Of a stretch of DNA of 64,000 bases, positions 52,351 through 62,398 are shown in pieces. The notes under the pieces are model-generated. The model made no database searches and was not told the origin of the DNA. It saw only the letters and a list, made by a program, of their open reading frames with translations. Every line of letters starts with the position of its first letter. Positions within the stretch are counted from its first letter, which is position 1. The position numbers and the translations under genes are program-made. Origin of the DNA: Draconibacterium sp. (GTDB lineage Bacteria > Bacteroidota > Bacteroidia > Bacteroidales > Prolixibacteraceae); the NCBI GenBank assembly GCA_016705335.1, contig JADIYN010000008.1, positions 124,001-188,000 on the forward strand, written 5' to 3'.

Positions 52351-52829
52351 GGTTGTGGTTCTCCTTTCAATTTTTTTGATGCCGATTCAATTGCCCTGAT
52401 AATGCGGGTGTGTGCGCCACAGCGGCAAAGATTGTCTTCCATTCCTTCAATAATTTCCTGGCACGTTGGTTCGGGGTTTTTGTTTAGCAAACCTACCGCG
52501 TTTAATATCATTCCAGGCGTGCAGTAACCACATTGCAAAGCATCGTTTTCTATAAAAGCCTGCTGAACGGGGTGTAATTTTTCACCTTCTGCCAAACCTT
52601 CAATGGTTACAATTTTTGCTCCTGCCACATCTGCCAGCAAAATAACGCACGATCTTACAGGTTCATCGTTCATGAGCACTGTGCACGCGCCGCAAAAACC
52701 TTCGCCGCAACCGTATTTTGTTCCTGTCAGATTGAAATTGGTTCGAAGCGCCCAAAGCAAAGTTTGGTTTTCTTCCGGCTGAATTTCAACCTGTTTTCCG
52801 TTCAGTTCAAATTGTACTTTTTTCTCCAT
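52347..52829 (-). CDS. 2Fe-2S subunit of the molybdenum hydroxylase
   Basis: 160 residues, intact. Two 2Fe-2S clusters: a plant-type site (Cys41, 46, 49, 61; YGCGEGFCGACTV) and the second with CGYCTPG and NLCRCGAH (Cys100, 103, 135, 137). It passes electrons from the Mo centre to an acceptor. It lacks its own signal and probably leaves the cytoplasm together with the Tat-tagged large subunit, whose ATG overlaps its stop by four bases. No FAD subunit gene is nearby, so electrons likely go to a cytochrome or quinone (inference). Confidence 0.93.
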   Translation of the reverse strand: MEKKVQFELNGKQVEIQPEENQTLLWALRTNFNLTGTKYGCGEGFCGACTVLMNDEPVRSCVILLADVAGAKIVTIEGLAEGEKLHPVQQAFIENDALQCGYCTPGMILNAVGLLNKNPEPTCQEIIEGMEDNLCRCGAHTRIIRAIESASKKLKGEPQP

Positions 52830-52834
52830 ATCGA

Positions 52835-53425
52835 TTATTTTTTATTGATTTCAAATTGATATTCTTCAGGTGTGTCAATGTCCCTGAGAATCTCAGGTAT
52901 TTCGCATTCTACCTCAAAAACGTCATCCTTAAATTTTTCCGCGAGTGTCTTCAAACCTCGTTCGGGATCAAGTTTTTCAATTTCAGATTTATAACGGGTT
53001 TCGATTAAAACCGGGTGTCCGCGCCTGCCATTAAAAGTTGGCATTACAATTCCTTTTTTTGATTTCATCCAGGCTTCAATTACCAAATTGGTTGCCTGCG
53101 GTGGAATCTGTGGTTGGTCGCCCAAAAAAACAAGTGCAGCTTTTGCTTCATGTGGCAAAGCCCTAAATCCGCAAATTGCCGATGACAACATTCCGTTTAA
53201 ATAATTTTCATTTACACAAAATTGCACTTTTTGATTTTCGATTACACTTTTAATTTCTTCGGCATGAGAACCGAGAACAACTTTAATATTTGAACCAACA
53301 ACGTTTGCAACATTTTCGACAACCGTTTCAATAATTGTTTTTCCATTGAACGGAAGGAGTAGCTTTTGCCGTTTCATGCGGGTTGAAGCGCCAGCTGCAA
53401 GAATTATGGCCCAAATTTCGTTCAT
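52835..53425 (-). CDS. MocA-type molybdenum cofactor cytidylyltransferase
   Basis: 196 residues, intact. NTP-transferase fold with IILAAGASTRMKRQKLLLPF at the N-terminus (the GxxxRMGxxK-type nucleotide loop), VFLGDQPQIPP (Mg-binding Asp) and PTFNGRRGHPVLI. It converts Mo-molybdopterin to the cytosine dinucleotide form used by this enzyme family. Its ATG overlaps the xdhC stop (ATGA), and the 2Fe-2S gene follows after 5 bp, so the maturation and structural genes are one operon. Confidence 0.9.
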   Translation of the reverse strand: MNEIWAIILAAGASTRMKRQKLLLPFNGKTIIETVVENVANVVGSNIKVVLGSHAEEIKSVIENQKVQFCVNENYLNGMLSSAICGFRALPHEAKAALVFLGDQPQIPPQATNLVIEAWMKSKKGIVMPTFNGRRGHPVLIETRYKSEIEKLDPERGLKTLAEKFKDDVFEVECEIPEILRDIDTPEEYQFEINKK

Positions 53426-54509
53426 CCTTTTTTTATTTCATTTCGAACCTGAATTAACTGTGCCGCAATACTTACTGCAATTTCCTGTACTGTTTTGGAG
53501 CCGATTTCCAAACCGATTGGTGTGTGAATTTTCTCCCATTGTTCAATGGTTGCCCAACCATTATTCAGGAAAGTATCACAAACCTGTGCAATTTTTCTGC
53601 GACTGCCAATCATCCCGATGTAACAAGCATCTGAGCCGATAAATTTTCGTAAAACTTCGCATCATTTTTTATGTCCGCGGGTTACAATTACAATATAAGT
53701 ATCCTTTGCAACTTTGAGTTTTGCAATACTTTCATCCAGTTTACCGGATAGAATTTTATCAGCTTCGGGCAAATTGGTTTTATTGGCAAACTCAGGTCTG
53801 TCATCCCAGACTGTAACTTCAAAATCGAGTAATTTGGCCAGATGTGAAACGGCTTTTCCAACATGTCCGGCGCCGGCAATTATCAGTTGCGGCAGTGGAA
53901 CAACTGATTCAAGAAATGCCAGTTTCATATCCTCATTTTCCAAACCGGGATGTACAATTTCCCTGAATTCATCGGGATTTGACCAGGAGAGCATTTCTGA
54001 AATTTCCACAATAATTTCATCAGGCAACAGTCCTGAATAATTTTTAAAAGTCCCGGCAGTAATCCAAAATCTTTCTATTTCTGCACATTCATTCGAATCA
54101 GAACCACACAAAGTTGCAAGAACGCCGGAAGTCCTGTTCATTATTGAGTTTAGCAACGCTTAAAAATATCAACATGCTTTTCGGGTGATGCATCCACAAT
54201 AATATTCATTCCACCGCCACAAATAGCAGCTTCCAAATTGGTAATGTCATTTCCCAAATCGAATTTATAATAACCCGATTTTTTGGATCGAATACTTTTT
54301 GCAGCAATTTCACCGATTGCAAGTTCAACTGCACCGCCTCCAACAGTTCCTGCAAGTATTCCTTTTTTGCTGTAAATGGCTGAACATCCGGGTTTTTGTG
54401 GCGTAGAACCTTGCGAATTTGTAACAGTGGCCAAAACACAAGATTTTTTCTCCCTGATTAAATCAAGAAGTTGAAAATAAATGTGCTTTGATGTCTGAAA
54501 AGCTTCCAT
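53422..54509 (-). CDS. XdhC/CoxI-family molybdenum cofactor maturation protein (frameshifts)
   Basis: About 362 residues after repair. XdhC-type protein that sulfurates or inserts the Mo cofactor. N-terminal block SCVLATVTNSQGSTPQKPG, GTVGGGAVELAI and EAAICGGGMNIIVD; C-terminal Rossmann fold PQLIIAGAGHVGKAVSHLAK, then VIVTRGHK and CYIGMIGSRRKI. One base is missing near 54155 (repaired DIFKRLLNSIMNRTSG). At 53662-53664 a TGA interrupts RGHKK / CEVLRKFIGSD in the same frame; a pair of compensating one-base errors (giving RGHKNDAEVLRKF) explains it best. First gene of the cluster. Confidence 0.85.
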
Positions 54510-54858
54510 GCAGATTCAAAAATTTGGATAATATTAAAAAGGGAAACTACTTATAACCAGAATAATTTTCAGAATTGATTTTGGCTCAGCAATTTAACCC
54601 TGTTGCAATCAAAGTTAACCAATTTCGGTAAAATCTCAATATTGGAAAATTATTTAAATCGGTTCTTAAAAACGAGGTTTTACAATGTTTTGAATTTAGT
54701 TTGACAATATTTTGATTTAACAGTTAGCTTAATTACCGCTTGCCGACAACAGGTGTTGAATGAAATTCAAATCTTTTTAAAAACATTAAAAACATGTTGT
54801 TGTATATACTAACCGATTTCATTAAATTCATCAAAAATTATAAGCAACTAAAAGCAAA
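54510..54858. other. Divergent AT-rich control region
   Basis: 349 bases between xdhC (minus) and the next Gfo/Idh/MocA gene (plus). It should hold both promoters, but I find only near-matches to TAnnTTTG and no clear hairpin or operator. Confidence 0.4.
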
Positions 54859-56214
54859 ATGGAAAGAAGAAAATTTATTAAAGGCTTAACTGTCGCATCA
54901 ACCGGGGCGGTAATTACTGTTCCTTTGATTCAGCCATCCTGGGCGAATTCGCCAAACGAAACTATAAATATTGCGGTTACCGGAATCCGAAGCAGGGGGA
55001 AAGATCATATTCGTGCACTCGCAAAAATACCTAACGTAAATATTGTTGCAATTTGCGATATCGATCAGCGCCAGTTGCCTGAAGCTGTGGCCTTTGTTGA
55101 AAAACTTACAGGAAAAAAACCTGAAACAGAGACAGATTTCAGAAAACTGATTGAAAGAAAAGATATTGACGCGGTTTCACTGGCCACTCCAAATCACTGG
55201 CATGCGCTGCAAACCATTTGGGCTTGCCAGGCTGGAAAAGATGTTTATGTTGAAAAGCCGGTTTCGCATACAATTGAAGAGGGGCGAAAAATGGTTGAAG
55301 CAGCCCGTAAATACAACCGGGTTGTGCAGACAGGAACTCAGGCACGAAGCCACACCGCGACTATAAAGGCCATGAAATTTATGAACGATGATGGCTTGGG
55401 TAAAATATTCATGGCCCGCGGACTTTGTCTGAAACCGCGCGGTAGTATTGGTCATGTAAAAAACAGTGAAATTCCGGAAGGCGTTGACTGGAACACTTTT
55501 CTTGGTCCGGCACCGTATCGTCCGTTTAACGAAAATCGTTTTCACTATAAATGGCACTGGTTCTGGGACACAGGTTGCGGTGACCTTGGAAACCAGGGAA
55601 TCCATCAAGCCGACATTGCCCGCTGGGCACTTGGAAAATTAACGCATCCAGTCAGAATTAAAGGAACGGGTAATTTTTTTATATGGGATTCGGATCAGGA
55701 AACACCAAATATGCAGCAACTTGAATTTGAATATGAAGATGGTTCGATTCTGCAATTCGAAGTGCGTGGTTTGGGCACAAATGAAGAAGCCGGAATCAGA
55801 ATCGGAGATTTGATTTATGGTTCGAAAGGTTGGATGAGTATCGATAATGAAGACGTTGGTAATGCCAAAGTTTTCCAAAGTGACATCAAAATTCAACCCG
55901 ATGGATTTTCTTCTTACAAAGAAAACGCCGGCCCTGTTTTCGCAAGCGATGATCCGGCAACTGCCAATTCCAATGTAAATCATTTTACCAATTTTCTGGA
56001 TTGTGTAAGAACAAGGAACTGGCAAAACCTTAATGCTGATATCATGGAAGGGCATTTATCAACCTCGCTTTGTCATTTGGGAAATATTGCAACACGTTTA
56101 AAAAGATCGCTGAATTTTAATCCGAATGCTGAACAGTTTGTGAACGATCCGGAAGCTGATTCCTACTTGACCAAAATGTACAGGGCACCGTTTTTATTAC
56201 CTGAAAAAGTTTAA
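54859..56214 (+). CDS. Tat-exported Gfo/Idh/MocA-family dehydrogenase
   Basis: 451 residues, intact. Tat motif ERRKFIKGLTVASTGAVI; Rossmann fold ETINIAVTGIRSRGKDHIRA and VAICDIDQRQL; EKPVSHTIEEG with the conserved Lys; and a C-terminal domain with WHWFWDTGCGDLGNQGIHQA DIARW. The C-terminus matches the Bacteroidota/Planctomycetes exported oxidoreductases with a bac_dehydrogenase-type C domain. It probably oxidises a sugar or glycan in the periplasm with a tightly bound NAD(P); substrate unknown. A 17-T run follows the stop (56225-56241). Confidence 0.9.
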   Translation: MERRKFIKGLTVASTGAVITVPLIQPSWANSPNETINIAVTGIRSRGKDHIRALAKIPNVNIVAICDIDQRQLPEAVAFVEKLTGKKPETETDFRKLIERKDIDAVSLATPNHWHALQTIWACQAGKDVYVEKPVSHTIEEGRKMVEAARKYNRVVQTGTQARSHTATIKAMKFMNDDGLGKIFMARGLCLKPRGSIGHVKNSEIPEGVDWNTFLGPAPYRPFNENRFHYKWHWFWDTGCGDLGNQGIHQADIARWALGKLTHPVRIKGTGNFFIWDSDQETPNMQQLEFEYEDGSILQFEVRGLGTNEEAGIRIGDLIYGSKGWMSIDNEDVGNAKVFQSDIKIQPDGFSSYKENAGPVFASDDPATANSNVNHFTNFLDCVRTRNWQNLNADIMEGHLSTSLCHLGNIATRLKRSLNFNPNAEQFVNDPEADSYLTKMYRAPFLLPEKV

Positions 56215-56303
56215 CCTTTTTTCCTTTTTTTTTTTTTTTTTGTGATTAACGAACTGCCTAATGATTTGACCAATTACAGATTTTCAATCAGTTTAAAACA
56301 AAC

Positions 56304-56311
56304 TATATTTG
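56304..56311 (+). promoter_or_regulatory. Promoter -7 element of the DUF2231 gene
   Basis: TATATTTG, exact TAnnTTTG match. An in-frame TTG at 56309 lies within it and so cannot be the start; the ATG at 56333 is 21 bases downstream. Confidence 0.55.
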
Positions 56312-56332
56312 GCAAAAAGTAATTCTAGTGTA

Positions 56333-56758
56333 ATGTTTTCTATTGATCATGTTCATCCGATGATAGTGCATTTCCCAATTGCATTAATTTACATCGGGTT
56401 TTTGTGTGAGTTAATCTATCTTTTGTTCCGGAAAGAAACGCTGTTTTCAGAAGCCGGATTCTGGCTTTTGTGTGTTGGGGCAATAACTGCTGCAGCGGCC
56501 TATGCAAGCGGTGCTTTACTTACAAAAGAACTTTATGGAGCAGCCGGAGCTGTTCAAAGTTCACATGAGACTTTTGCCGAAATTACCACGATTTCTGCTT
56601 TGGTTGGAGCTGCATTCAAAATCTATTTAAAAACCGAAAAAAAGGAAGATGGCAACTTAAAATGGATTGCATTAGCAATTTATCTTTTCACAGTTGTTAC
56701 TGTAAGTATTACAGGCTATTATGGTGGCGTTCTTGTTTATGATTATCTGATAAAATAA
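56333..56758 (+). CDS. DUF2231-like four-helix membrane protein
   Basis: About 141 residues from the ATG at 56333. Begins FSIDHVHPMIVHFPIALIYI, the HPxxVHFPIAL signature of DUF2231, and has four hydrophobic helices; a His in the second half (SSHETFAEITTISALVG) is also typical. Family members are inner-membrane proteins, some suspected to bind haem, with no proven role. Monocistronic, between a T-rich tract and a convergent esterase gene. Confidence 0.82.
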   Translation: MFSIDHVHPMIVHFPIALIYIGFLCELIYLLFRKETLFSEAGFWLLCVGAITAAAAYASGALLTKELYGAAGAVQSSHETFAEITTISALVGAAFKIYLKTEKKEDGNLKWIALAIYLFTVVTVSITGYYGGVLVYDYLIK

Positions 56759-56823
56759 TTTCAACTATTCAATTATTTGGCGTTCAATCTTTTCATTTTT
56801 AATGTTTTTTGCCTGAAACAGTT

Positions 56824-57594
56824 TTAAAACGAAATTCTTTTCTGAACCTGTTCAAGCCATTCTCTGGCCATGAGTTCGTGACCGGCAACAGTTGGATGAA
56901 CTCCATCCCAAATCCAGTAATCAGCCGGCGCCTTTTCGCAGGCTGAATCAAAAACTTCCTGAAAACCCACAAAAATTGTGTTGTAACGATTTGCAAGTTT
57001 TCGAACAATCGCCTGGCGTTGAATAACATCTGAATGGTATTCTTCCCATTTATCCTTTAACCGTCCAACTTTCAGAATAAAAGGTTCGCACAGCACAAAC
57101 AGAATTTCGGGGAATTTTGCTAATGTTTGCTCAAGCAATTCAATATACACTTCTTCGTATTTAATGACAGAGATGACAGGTTCTCTTTGCAGAACTAAAG
57201 AGACAGTTTCATTGATTCCAACCAGGATGCTTAACACATCCGGTTTTAGATTAAGTGTATCTTTTTCCCAGCGATCAGCTAAATTAGTTACCTTATTTCC
57301 ACTTATTCCGCGGTTATAAAAATGATATGCTTTTTCAGGATAATCAGCTCCTACCCTGCTGGCAATGCTGAATGCATAACCATGCCCCATAATGTGATTG
57401 GGATCTTCGTTTCTTCCCCTGTTTCCGTCGGTAATGGAATCTCCCTGGAAAAGAATTACTGCACCTTCCTTTACCTTTGTAACACTTGATTCATTAATAA
57501 TTGACGCAAAAGATTCTACCGGTGGCAAACAAAATGCAGCCATTCCGCCCAAAGTTGTCCTTCTTATAAAATTTCGGCGTGAATTATTTTCCAT
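56824..57594 (-). CDS. Tat-exported SGNH/GDSL hydrolase
   Basis: 256 residues from the ATG at 57594. A Tat motif (NSRRNFIRRTTLGGM) precedes the catalytic domain. SGNH blocks: ILFQGDSITDGNRGRN (Ser53 in GDS), NRGISGNKV (Gly block), LSILVGINETVSL (GxN block) and WDGVHPTVAGHELMA (Asp/His). These enzymes de-esterify acylated sugars or polysaccharides; an acetyl-xylan or glycan esterase role fits the glycoside hydrolases beside it. The 17-residue upstream extension is rejected because it would bury the Tat signal. Same strand as, and downstream of, the second GH95 (62 bp gap). Confidence 0.87.
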   Translation of the reverse strand: MENNSRRNFIRRTTLGGMAAFCLPPVESFASIINESSVTKVKEGAVILFQGDSITDGNRGRNEDPNHIMGHGYAFSIASRVGADYPEKAYHFYNRGISGNKVTNLADRWEKDTLNLKPDVLSILVGINETVSLVLQREPVISVIKYEEVYIELLEQTLAKFPEILFVLCEPFILKVGRLKDKWEEYHSDVIQRQAIVRKLANRYNTIFVGFQEVFDSACEKAPADYWIWDGVHPTVAGHELMAREWLEQVQKRISF

Positions 57595-57656
57595 GTTATG
57601 TCTGTTTTTATTATTTGTACAACAGTTTTTGTTCTTACAAAGCAATCAGTTAATTT

Positions 57657-60050
57657 TTAAAACTTTAATTCCTTTGTTTTCCCTTTTTCAATTTTCAAAT
57701 CATACGTTTTTCCATCATAGATTACTTTACAAGGATTTCCTGCTTTGCTCAGGATTTTTGCCGATTTTAATTTTCCCTATTCCCATTCCATGGCAATCTC
57801 AAAACCACCTCTGGCACAAATACCGTTTACCGAGCCAACTTCCCAGACATCAGGAAGTGCGGGCATTAAACGTATTTCGGTTTCTGACGATTGAACAAGC
57901 ATTTCGGCAAAAGCAGCCGCACCACCAAAATTACCGTCGATTTGGAATGGCGGGTGCGCATCGAAAAGATTGGGGTAAGTTCCGCCGCCGTTTGACATGT
58001 TTGTTCGCACTCCGTCGGGATCGACATATTTTAGTAGTGTTCGGATCATTTTGTAAGCGTGGTTTCCGTCGCCCAGTCGCGCCCAAAGATTTATTCTCCA
58101 GCCTTTTGACCATCCTGTTGTTTCATCGCCTTTTATTTCGAGTGTTTTTTTACAGGCTGCGGCTAAATCAGGCGTTGTAACCGGTGTAATTGAGTGCCCC
58201 GGATAAAGCCCGAACAAGTGGGTTTGATGGCGATGTTGTGGTTCGGCATCTTCCCAGTCATAATACCATTCCTGCAAATTTCCTTTTTTGCCTATTTGGT
58301 AGGGGTGCAAACGGGCAAGCGCATTTTCTATATTCCTTCGCAAATCGGTATCGGTATCCAATACTTTTGAAGCATCGATAAATTATTGAAAACAATCACG
58401 AATCATAGCCAAATCACAGGTAGCACCATACAATGTTGCCCCTCCGTAACCTTCAGAATTTATATATCTGTTTTCAGGTGAAGTTGAAGGCGAAGTAATC
58501 AGTTTCCCGTTTTTATCTTCAACAAGCCAGCCCAGACAAAATTCAGCAGAACCTTTTAGAAGTTTATAACCCTCGGTTTTCAGCCATTCTTTATCTTGTG
58601 TAAAAGTGTAATGTTCCCACAAATGTGTACTCAACCACGGTCCGCCCATGTACCAGTTTGCCCACACCGGATCGCCGTTGCCAAAATTCCCAACGGGGTT
58701 GCTCATTGCCCAGATATCGGAATTGTGGCAGGCTGTCCAGCCATTTTCAACCCCAAAAAAAGTTTTGGCCGTAATTTCTCCGGTTTCTGCAATATTTTTT
58801 ATAAACGAAAGCATGGATTGATGCATTTCGCTCAGGTTTGTATTTTCTGCCAGCCAGTAATTTTCTTCGGCGTTTATGTTTGTTGTGTAGTTACTGCTCC
58901 ATGGCGGGCGGATGTATGGATTCCAGATTCCCTGTAAATTGGCCGGAACACCGGGAGTTCGCGAACTGCTAATGAGTAAATACCGTCCAAACTGAAAATA
59001 CAGGATTTCGAGGTTTTTGTCTTCTTTCCCTTCTGCATATCGTTTTAAACGTTCGTTGGTCGGGAGGTCGGGAGCAGTAGTTTCTCCAAGATTCAATTCA
59101 ACCCTTTTATAAAACTGCTGATAATCGGCAAGGTGCGCACTTTTTAATTGCGCGAATTTTTTGGTTGAAGCATTCGTTAACTGTTCCTGTGCAATCGCCA
59201 GGTTATCCAAACCTTCGGTAACCGGATTTTTATTGAACCCGTTAAAACTTGTTGCAATTGAAACCAGAATAACAGCTTCGGTAGCATTTTTTACGCCCAA
59301 AGAATTTTCAGTTTGAACCACTTCCCCATCCGTTTTTTGGATTGAAACCAACGAACTGAATCGTGTTCCTTTATCTTCGACAAAAACTACTGCATTTTCT
59401 CGGTTGCCCACATAGCTGGGGAGTGCGGACAAAGGAGCGTAACCGCTCGCTACAAGGTCCCTTTCGCTTACTTCAACTTTGTATTTTAAAAGACTTTCAA
59501 ACCTGATATCGAATTCGAGTTTCCCTTTTTTATCGCTTGTTAACCTGATGACAAAAACCTTATCGGGGTGCGATACAAAATATTCACGGGTATATTTTAC
59601 GCCGTTTAATTCGTATTTAACCGTTGAAACCGCATCGGCAATGTTAAGTTCACGATAATAATTCTGCGGTTTTCCTTCGGTTTTAAAATCAAGAAACATT
59701 GTTCCAAGCGGCGCGTAAGATTCTGAAAATTTACCCTGAACTTTTTTCTGCAATTCATCAGCAAGTTTATAATCTTCGTTTTTTAGCGCTTCCCTGATTG
59801 CCGGAATATTTTTATATGCTTCCGGGTTCATATTCGGGTCAACCGGTTCGCCCGACCAAAGAGTTGCATCGTTCAGGTAAATTTTATCCGATTCAACACC
59901 ACCAAAAACCGAGGCTCCGACTTTGCCGTTTCCAAGTACCAGACTTTCCTCAAAATATTGCGCCGGCTGGTTGTACCAAAGTTTATCAGACGATTGTGAA
60001 AATACTGGAAAACTATATAGGCCCAGCAGAATAATAAATAGGTTTTTCAT
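57657..60050 (-). CDS. GH95 alpha-L-fucosidase with two in-frame stops
   Basis: 797 codons in one frame. Signal peptide MKNLFIILLGLYSFPVFSQ, then LWYNQPAQYFEESLVLGNGK VGASVFGG, RPPWSSNYTTNINAEENYWL, GWTACHNSDIWAMSNPVGNF and DAHPPFQIDGNFGGAAAFAE, the conserved GH95 segments. TAA at 58383-58385 falls between RDCFQ and FIDASKVLDTDTDLR, where Gln or Glu would be expected. TAG at 57777-57779 precedes a normal tail (GKLKSAKILSKAGNPCKVIY) that runs in frame to a TAA at 57657. With no frame change needed, these are point errors or true nonsense mutations. A paralogue of the lipoprotein GH95 at 42664; different anchoring suggests a different location or substrate. Confidence 0.87.
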
Positions 60051-60073
60051 TGATTTAGTATTTTAACTTTTTA

Positions 60074-60081
60074 CAAAAATA
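60074..60081 (-). promoter_or_regulatory. Promoter -7 element of the second GH95
   Basis: Minus strand reads TATTTTTG, exact TAnnTTTG match, 23 bases before the ATG at 60050. Confidence 0.5.
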
Positions 60082-60184
60082 GTAAAGTATTGTATTAATT
60101 CAGGAACACCTGAAATTTCTAAATTTATTCCAATCCCATTTCAAAAACCAACCGTTTATCAGTATTTTTTTCATCTCAAACATT

Positions 60185-60192
60185 TAAGTTTG
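60185..60192 (+). promoter_or_regulatory. Promoter -7 element of the M3 peptidase
   Basis: TAAGTTTG, exact TAnnTTTG match. The in-frame TTG at 60197 would sit at the expected transcription start, so the GTG at 60218 is preferred. Confidence 0.5.
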
Positions 60193-60217
60193 CGCCTTGA
60201 AATTAAAATTTAATAAA

Positions 60218-62330
60218 GTGAAAAAACTATTTTATTTAACTGTTGTTGCAGGTATCATAATTTCATGCAACAAATCAACAAAAACAATAGAGGTAATGAA
60301 CCCATTTTTTGAAACTTACACGGCACCCTTCGAGGTTCCGCCATTCGACAAAATTCTGAATGCACACTATTTACCTGCATTTCAGGAAGGAATGAAACAA
60401 CACAATACCGAAATTGAGCAAATCGCATCGAACCCGGCTGCACCTGATTTTGCAAATACAATTGAAGTACTCGACCGTAGTGGAGATTTGCTGACAAGAG
60501 TTTCAGCCGTATTCTTCAATGTGAAGGAAGCCGCCACAAACGATTCGATTAACGCTATTGCAGAAGAAGTTGCCCCGCTGCTTTCGCAACATCGTGATGC
60601 TATTTTGCTGAACGAAAGCCTTTTTGCAAGAGTGAAAGCGGTTTATGATCAAAAAGAAAGTTTGCAGCTCAATGGCGAACAGGCCCGACTGCTTGAAGAA
60701 ACTTTTAAGAAATTCGTAAGAGGAGGAGCAAATCTTCAGGAAGATAAAAAAGAGGAATTGAAAAAAGTGAACGAGCAACTCGCAATGCTTGAATTGAAAT
60801 TCGACAAAAACCTTTTAGCCGAAACAAACAGTTTCAAGCTTGTAATCGACAATGAAAGCGATTTGGCAGGATTGCCCGAAAATGTGATCGGAGCTGCTGC
60901 TGAGCAGGCCAAAGCCGATGGAATGGAAGGCAAATGGATTTTCACACTGCAAAAACCGAGTTGGATTCCTTTCGTTACTTATTCCGAAAAACGTGAACTT
61001 CGCGAAAAAATATATAAAGCCATTTACAATCGTTGTAACAACGACAACGAGTTTGACAATAAAGCAGTTATCAACCAGTTTGTAAACCTGCGTTTGCAGA
61101 AAGCCAATATTCTTGGTTACGAAAGCTGGTCGGCATATGTACTTGATGACAACATGGCAAAAAAACCTGAAAATGTGTATGCTTTATTGCAGAAAATCTT
61201 CGATCCGGCAATTAAACGTGCTAAAGAAGAAGTTGCCGATATGCAGAAAATGGTTGACAAAGAAGGCGGGAATTTCAAAATAGAAAGCTGGGACTGGTGG
61301 TTTTATGCTGAAAAAGTGCGCAAAGAAAAATTTGATCTCGACGAAGAACAACTTCGCCCTTATTTCGAGCTTACAAATGTTCGTGATGGTGCATTTGCTG
61401 TAGCAACCAAACTTTATGGATTGACATTTACTCAATTGGAAAACATGCCGCTTTATCATCCTGAATGCCAGGTTTTTGAAGTAAAAGATGCTGACGGTTC
61501 GGAAATTGGGGTGATTTACGTTGACTTTTTCCGCGCGATTCAAAAAAAGGCGGTGCCTGGATGAATAATTATCGCGAACAATATACAACCGCCGACGGCA
61601 AAAGTGTACGCCCAGTTGTTTCGCTCACCTGCAACTTTTCGAAACCTGTTGGCGATAAACCTGCACTTTTGAGTTTTGATGAAGTTGAGACTTTTTTCCA
61701 TGAATTTGGACACGGATTACATGGCCTTTTATCGCAATGTACTTATGTTAGTATTGCCGGAACCAATGTTTCGCGTGACTTTGTTGAACTTCCATCGCAA
61801 ATTATGGAGCATTGGGCTGCCGAACCCGAAGTGTTGAAAATGTATGCAAAACATTATCAAACCGGCGAAGTTATCCCACAGGAACTGATCGATAAAATGG
61901 ACAAAGCCGGAAAATTCAACCAGGGTTTTGTTACTTCTGAATTTATTGCAGCTGCTTTCCTTGATATGGATTTTCACACAATTACAAATCAGGGTGACAT
62001 TGATGTGAATGCCTTTGAAAAAACAGCTTTGGATAAGTTAGGTTTGATAAAGGAAATTATTCCACGTTATCGCCCGACTTATTTTGCACATGCATTTTCC
62101 TGGGGTTATTCAAGTGGTTATTATGCATATACATGGGCCGAAGTACTTGATGCCGACGCTTTTAATGCATATAAGGAAACCGGCGATATTTTTAACCAGG
62201 ATGTAGCCAAATCATTCAGAAAAATATTCTTGAACGCGGGAACAGTGATGAACCAATGAAACTCTACATGAATTTCCGTGGTAAAGAACCGGGCATTGAA
62301 CCGCTGCTAAAAAACAGGGGGTTGTTATAA
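60218..62330 (+). CDS. M3-family peptidyl-dipeptidase (Dcp-like) lipoprotein, two frameshifts
   Basis: About 704 residues after repair. GTG start and lipobox (VAGIIISCNKS). The all-helical M3 fold carries the zinc motif FFHEFGHGLHG near residue 495, with downstream Glu in SQIMEHWAAEP and the substrate Tyr/His segment YFAHAFSWGYSSGYYAY. One C is missing at 61531-61532 (repaired VDFFPRDSKKGGAWMNNY) and one G at 62238-62240 (repaired NAGNSDEPMKLYMNFRGKEP GIEPLL), moving the end to 62330. It removes dipeptides from peptide C-termini, probably for nutrition in the periplasm. A terminator follows. Confidence 0.92.
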
Positions 62331-62360
62331 TAAAAAAGATTTAAGAATTAGATAGACATA

Positions 62361-62390
62361 AAAAAAGGCTGAAAATTTCAGCCTTTTTTT
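62361..62390. terminator. Bidirectional hairpin terminator
   Basis: AAAAAAGGCTGAAA (62361-62374) pairs perfectly with 62376-62389, with T and A tracts on both flanks, between convergent genes. Confidence 0.88.
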
Positions 62391-62398
62391 ATGGTGTA

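Noticed and set aside
57398..58180. 260-codon plus-strand open frame
   Set aside because: It lies antisense to the SGNH hydrolase start and the C-terminal part of GH95, whose motifs are unmistakable.
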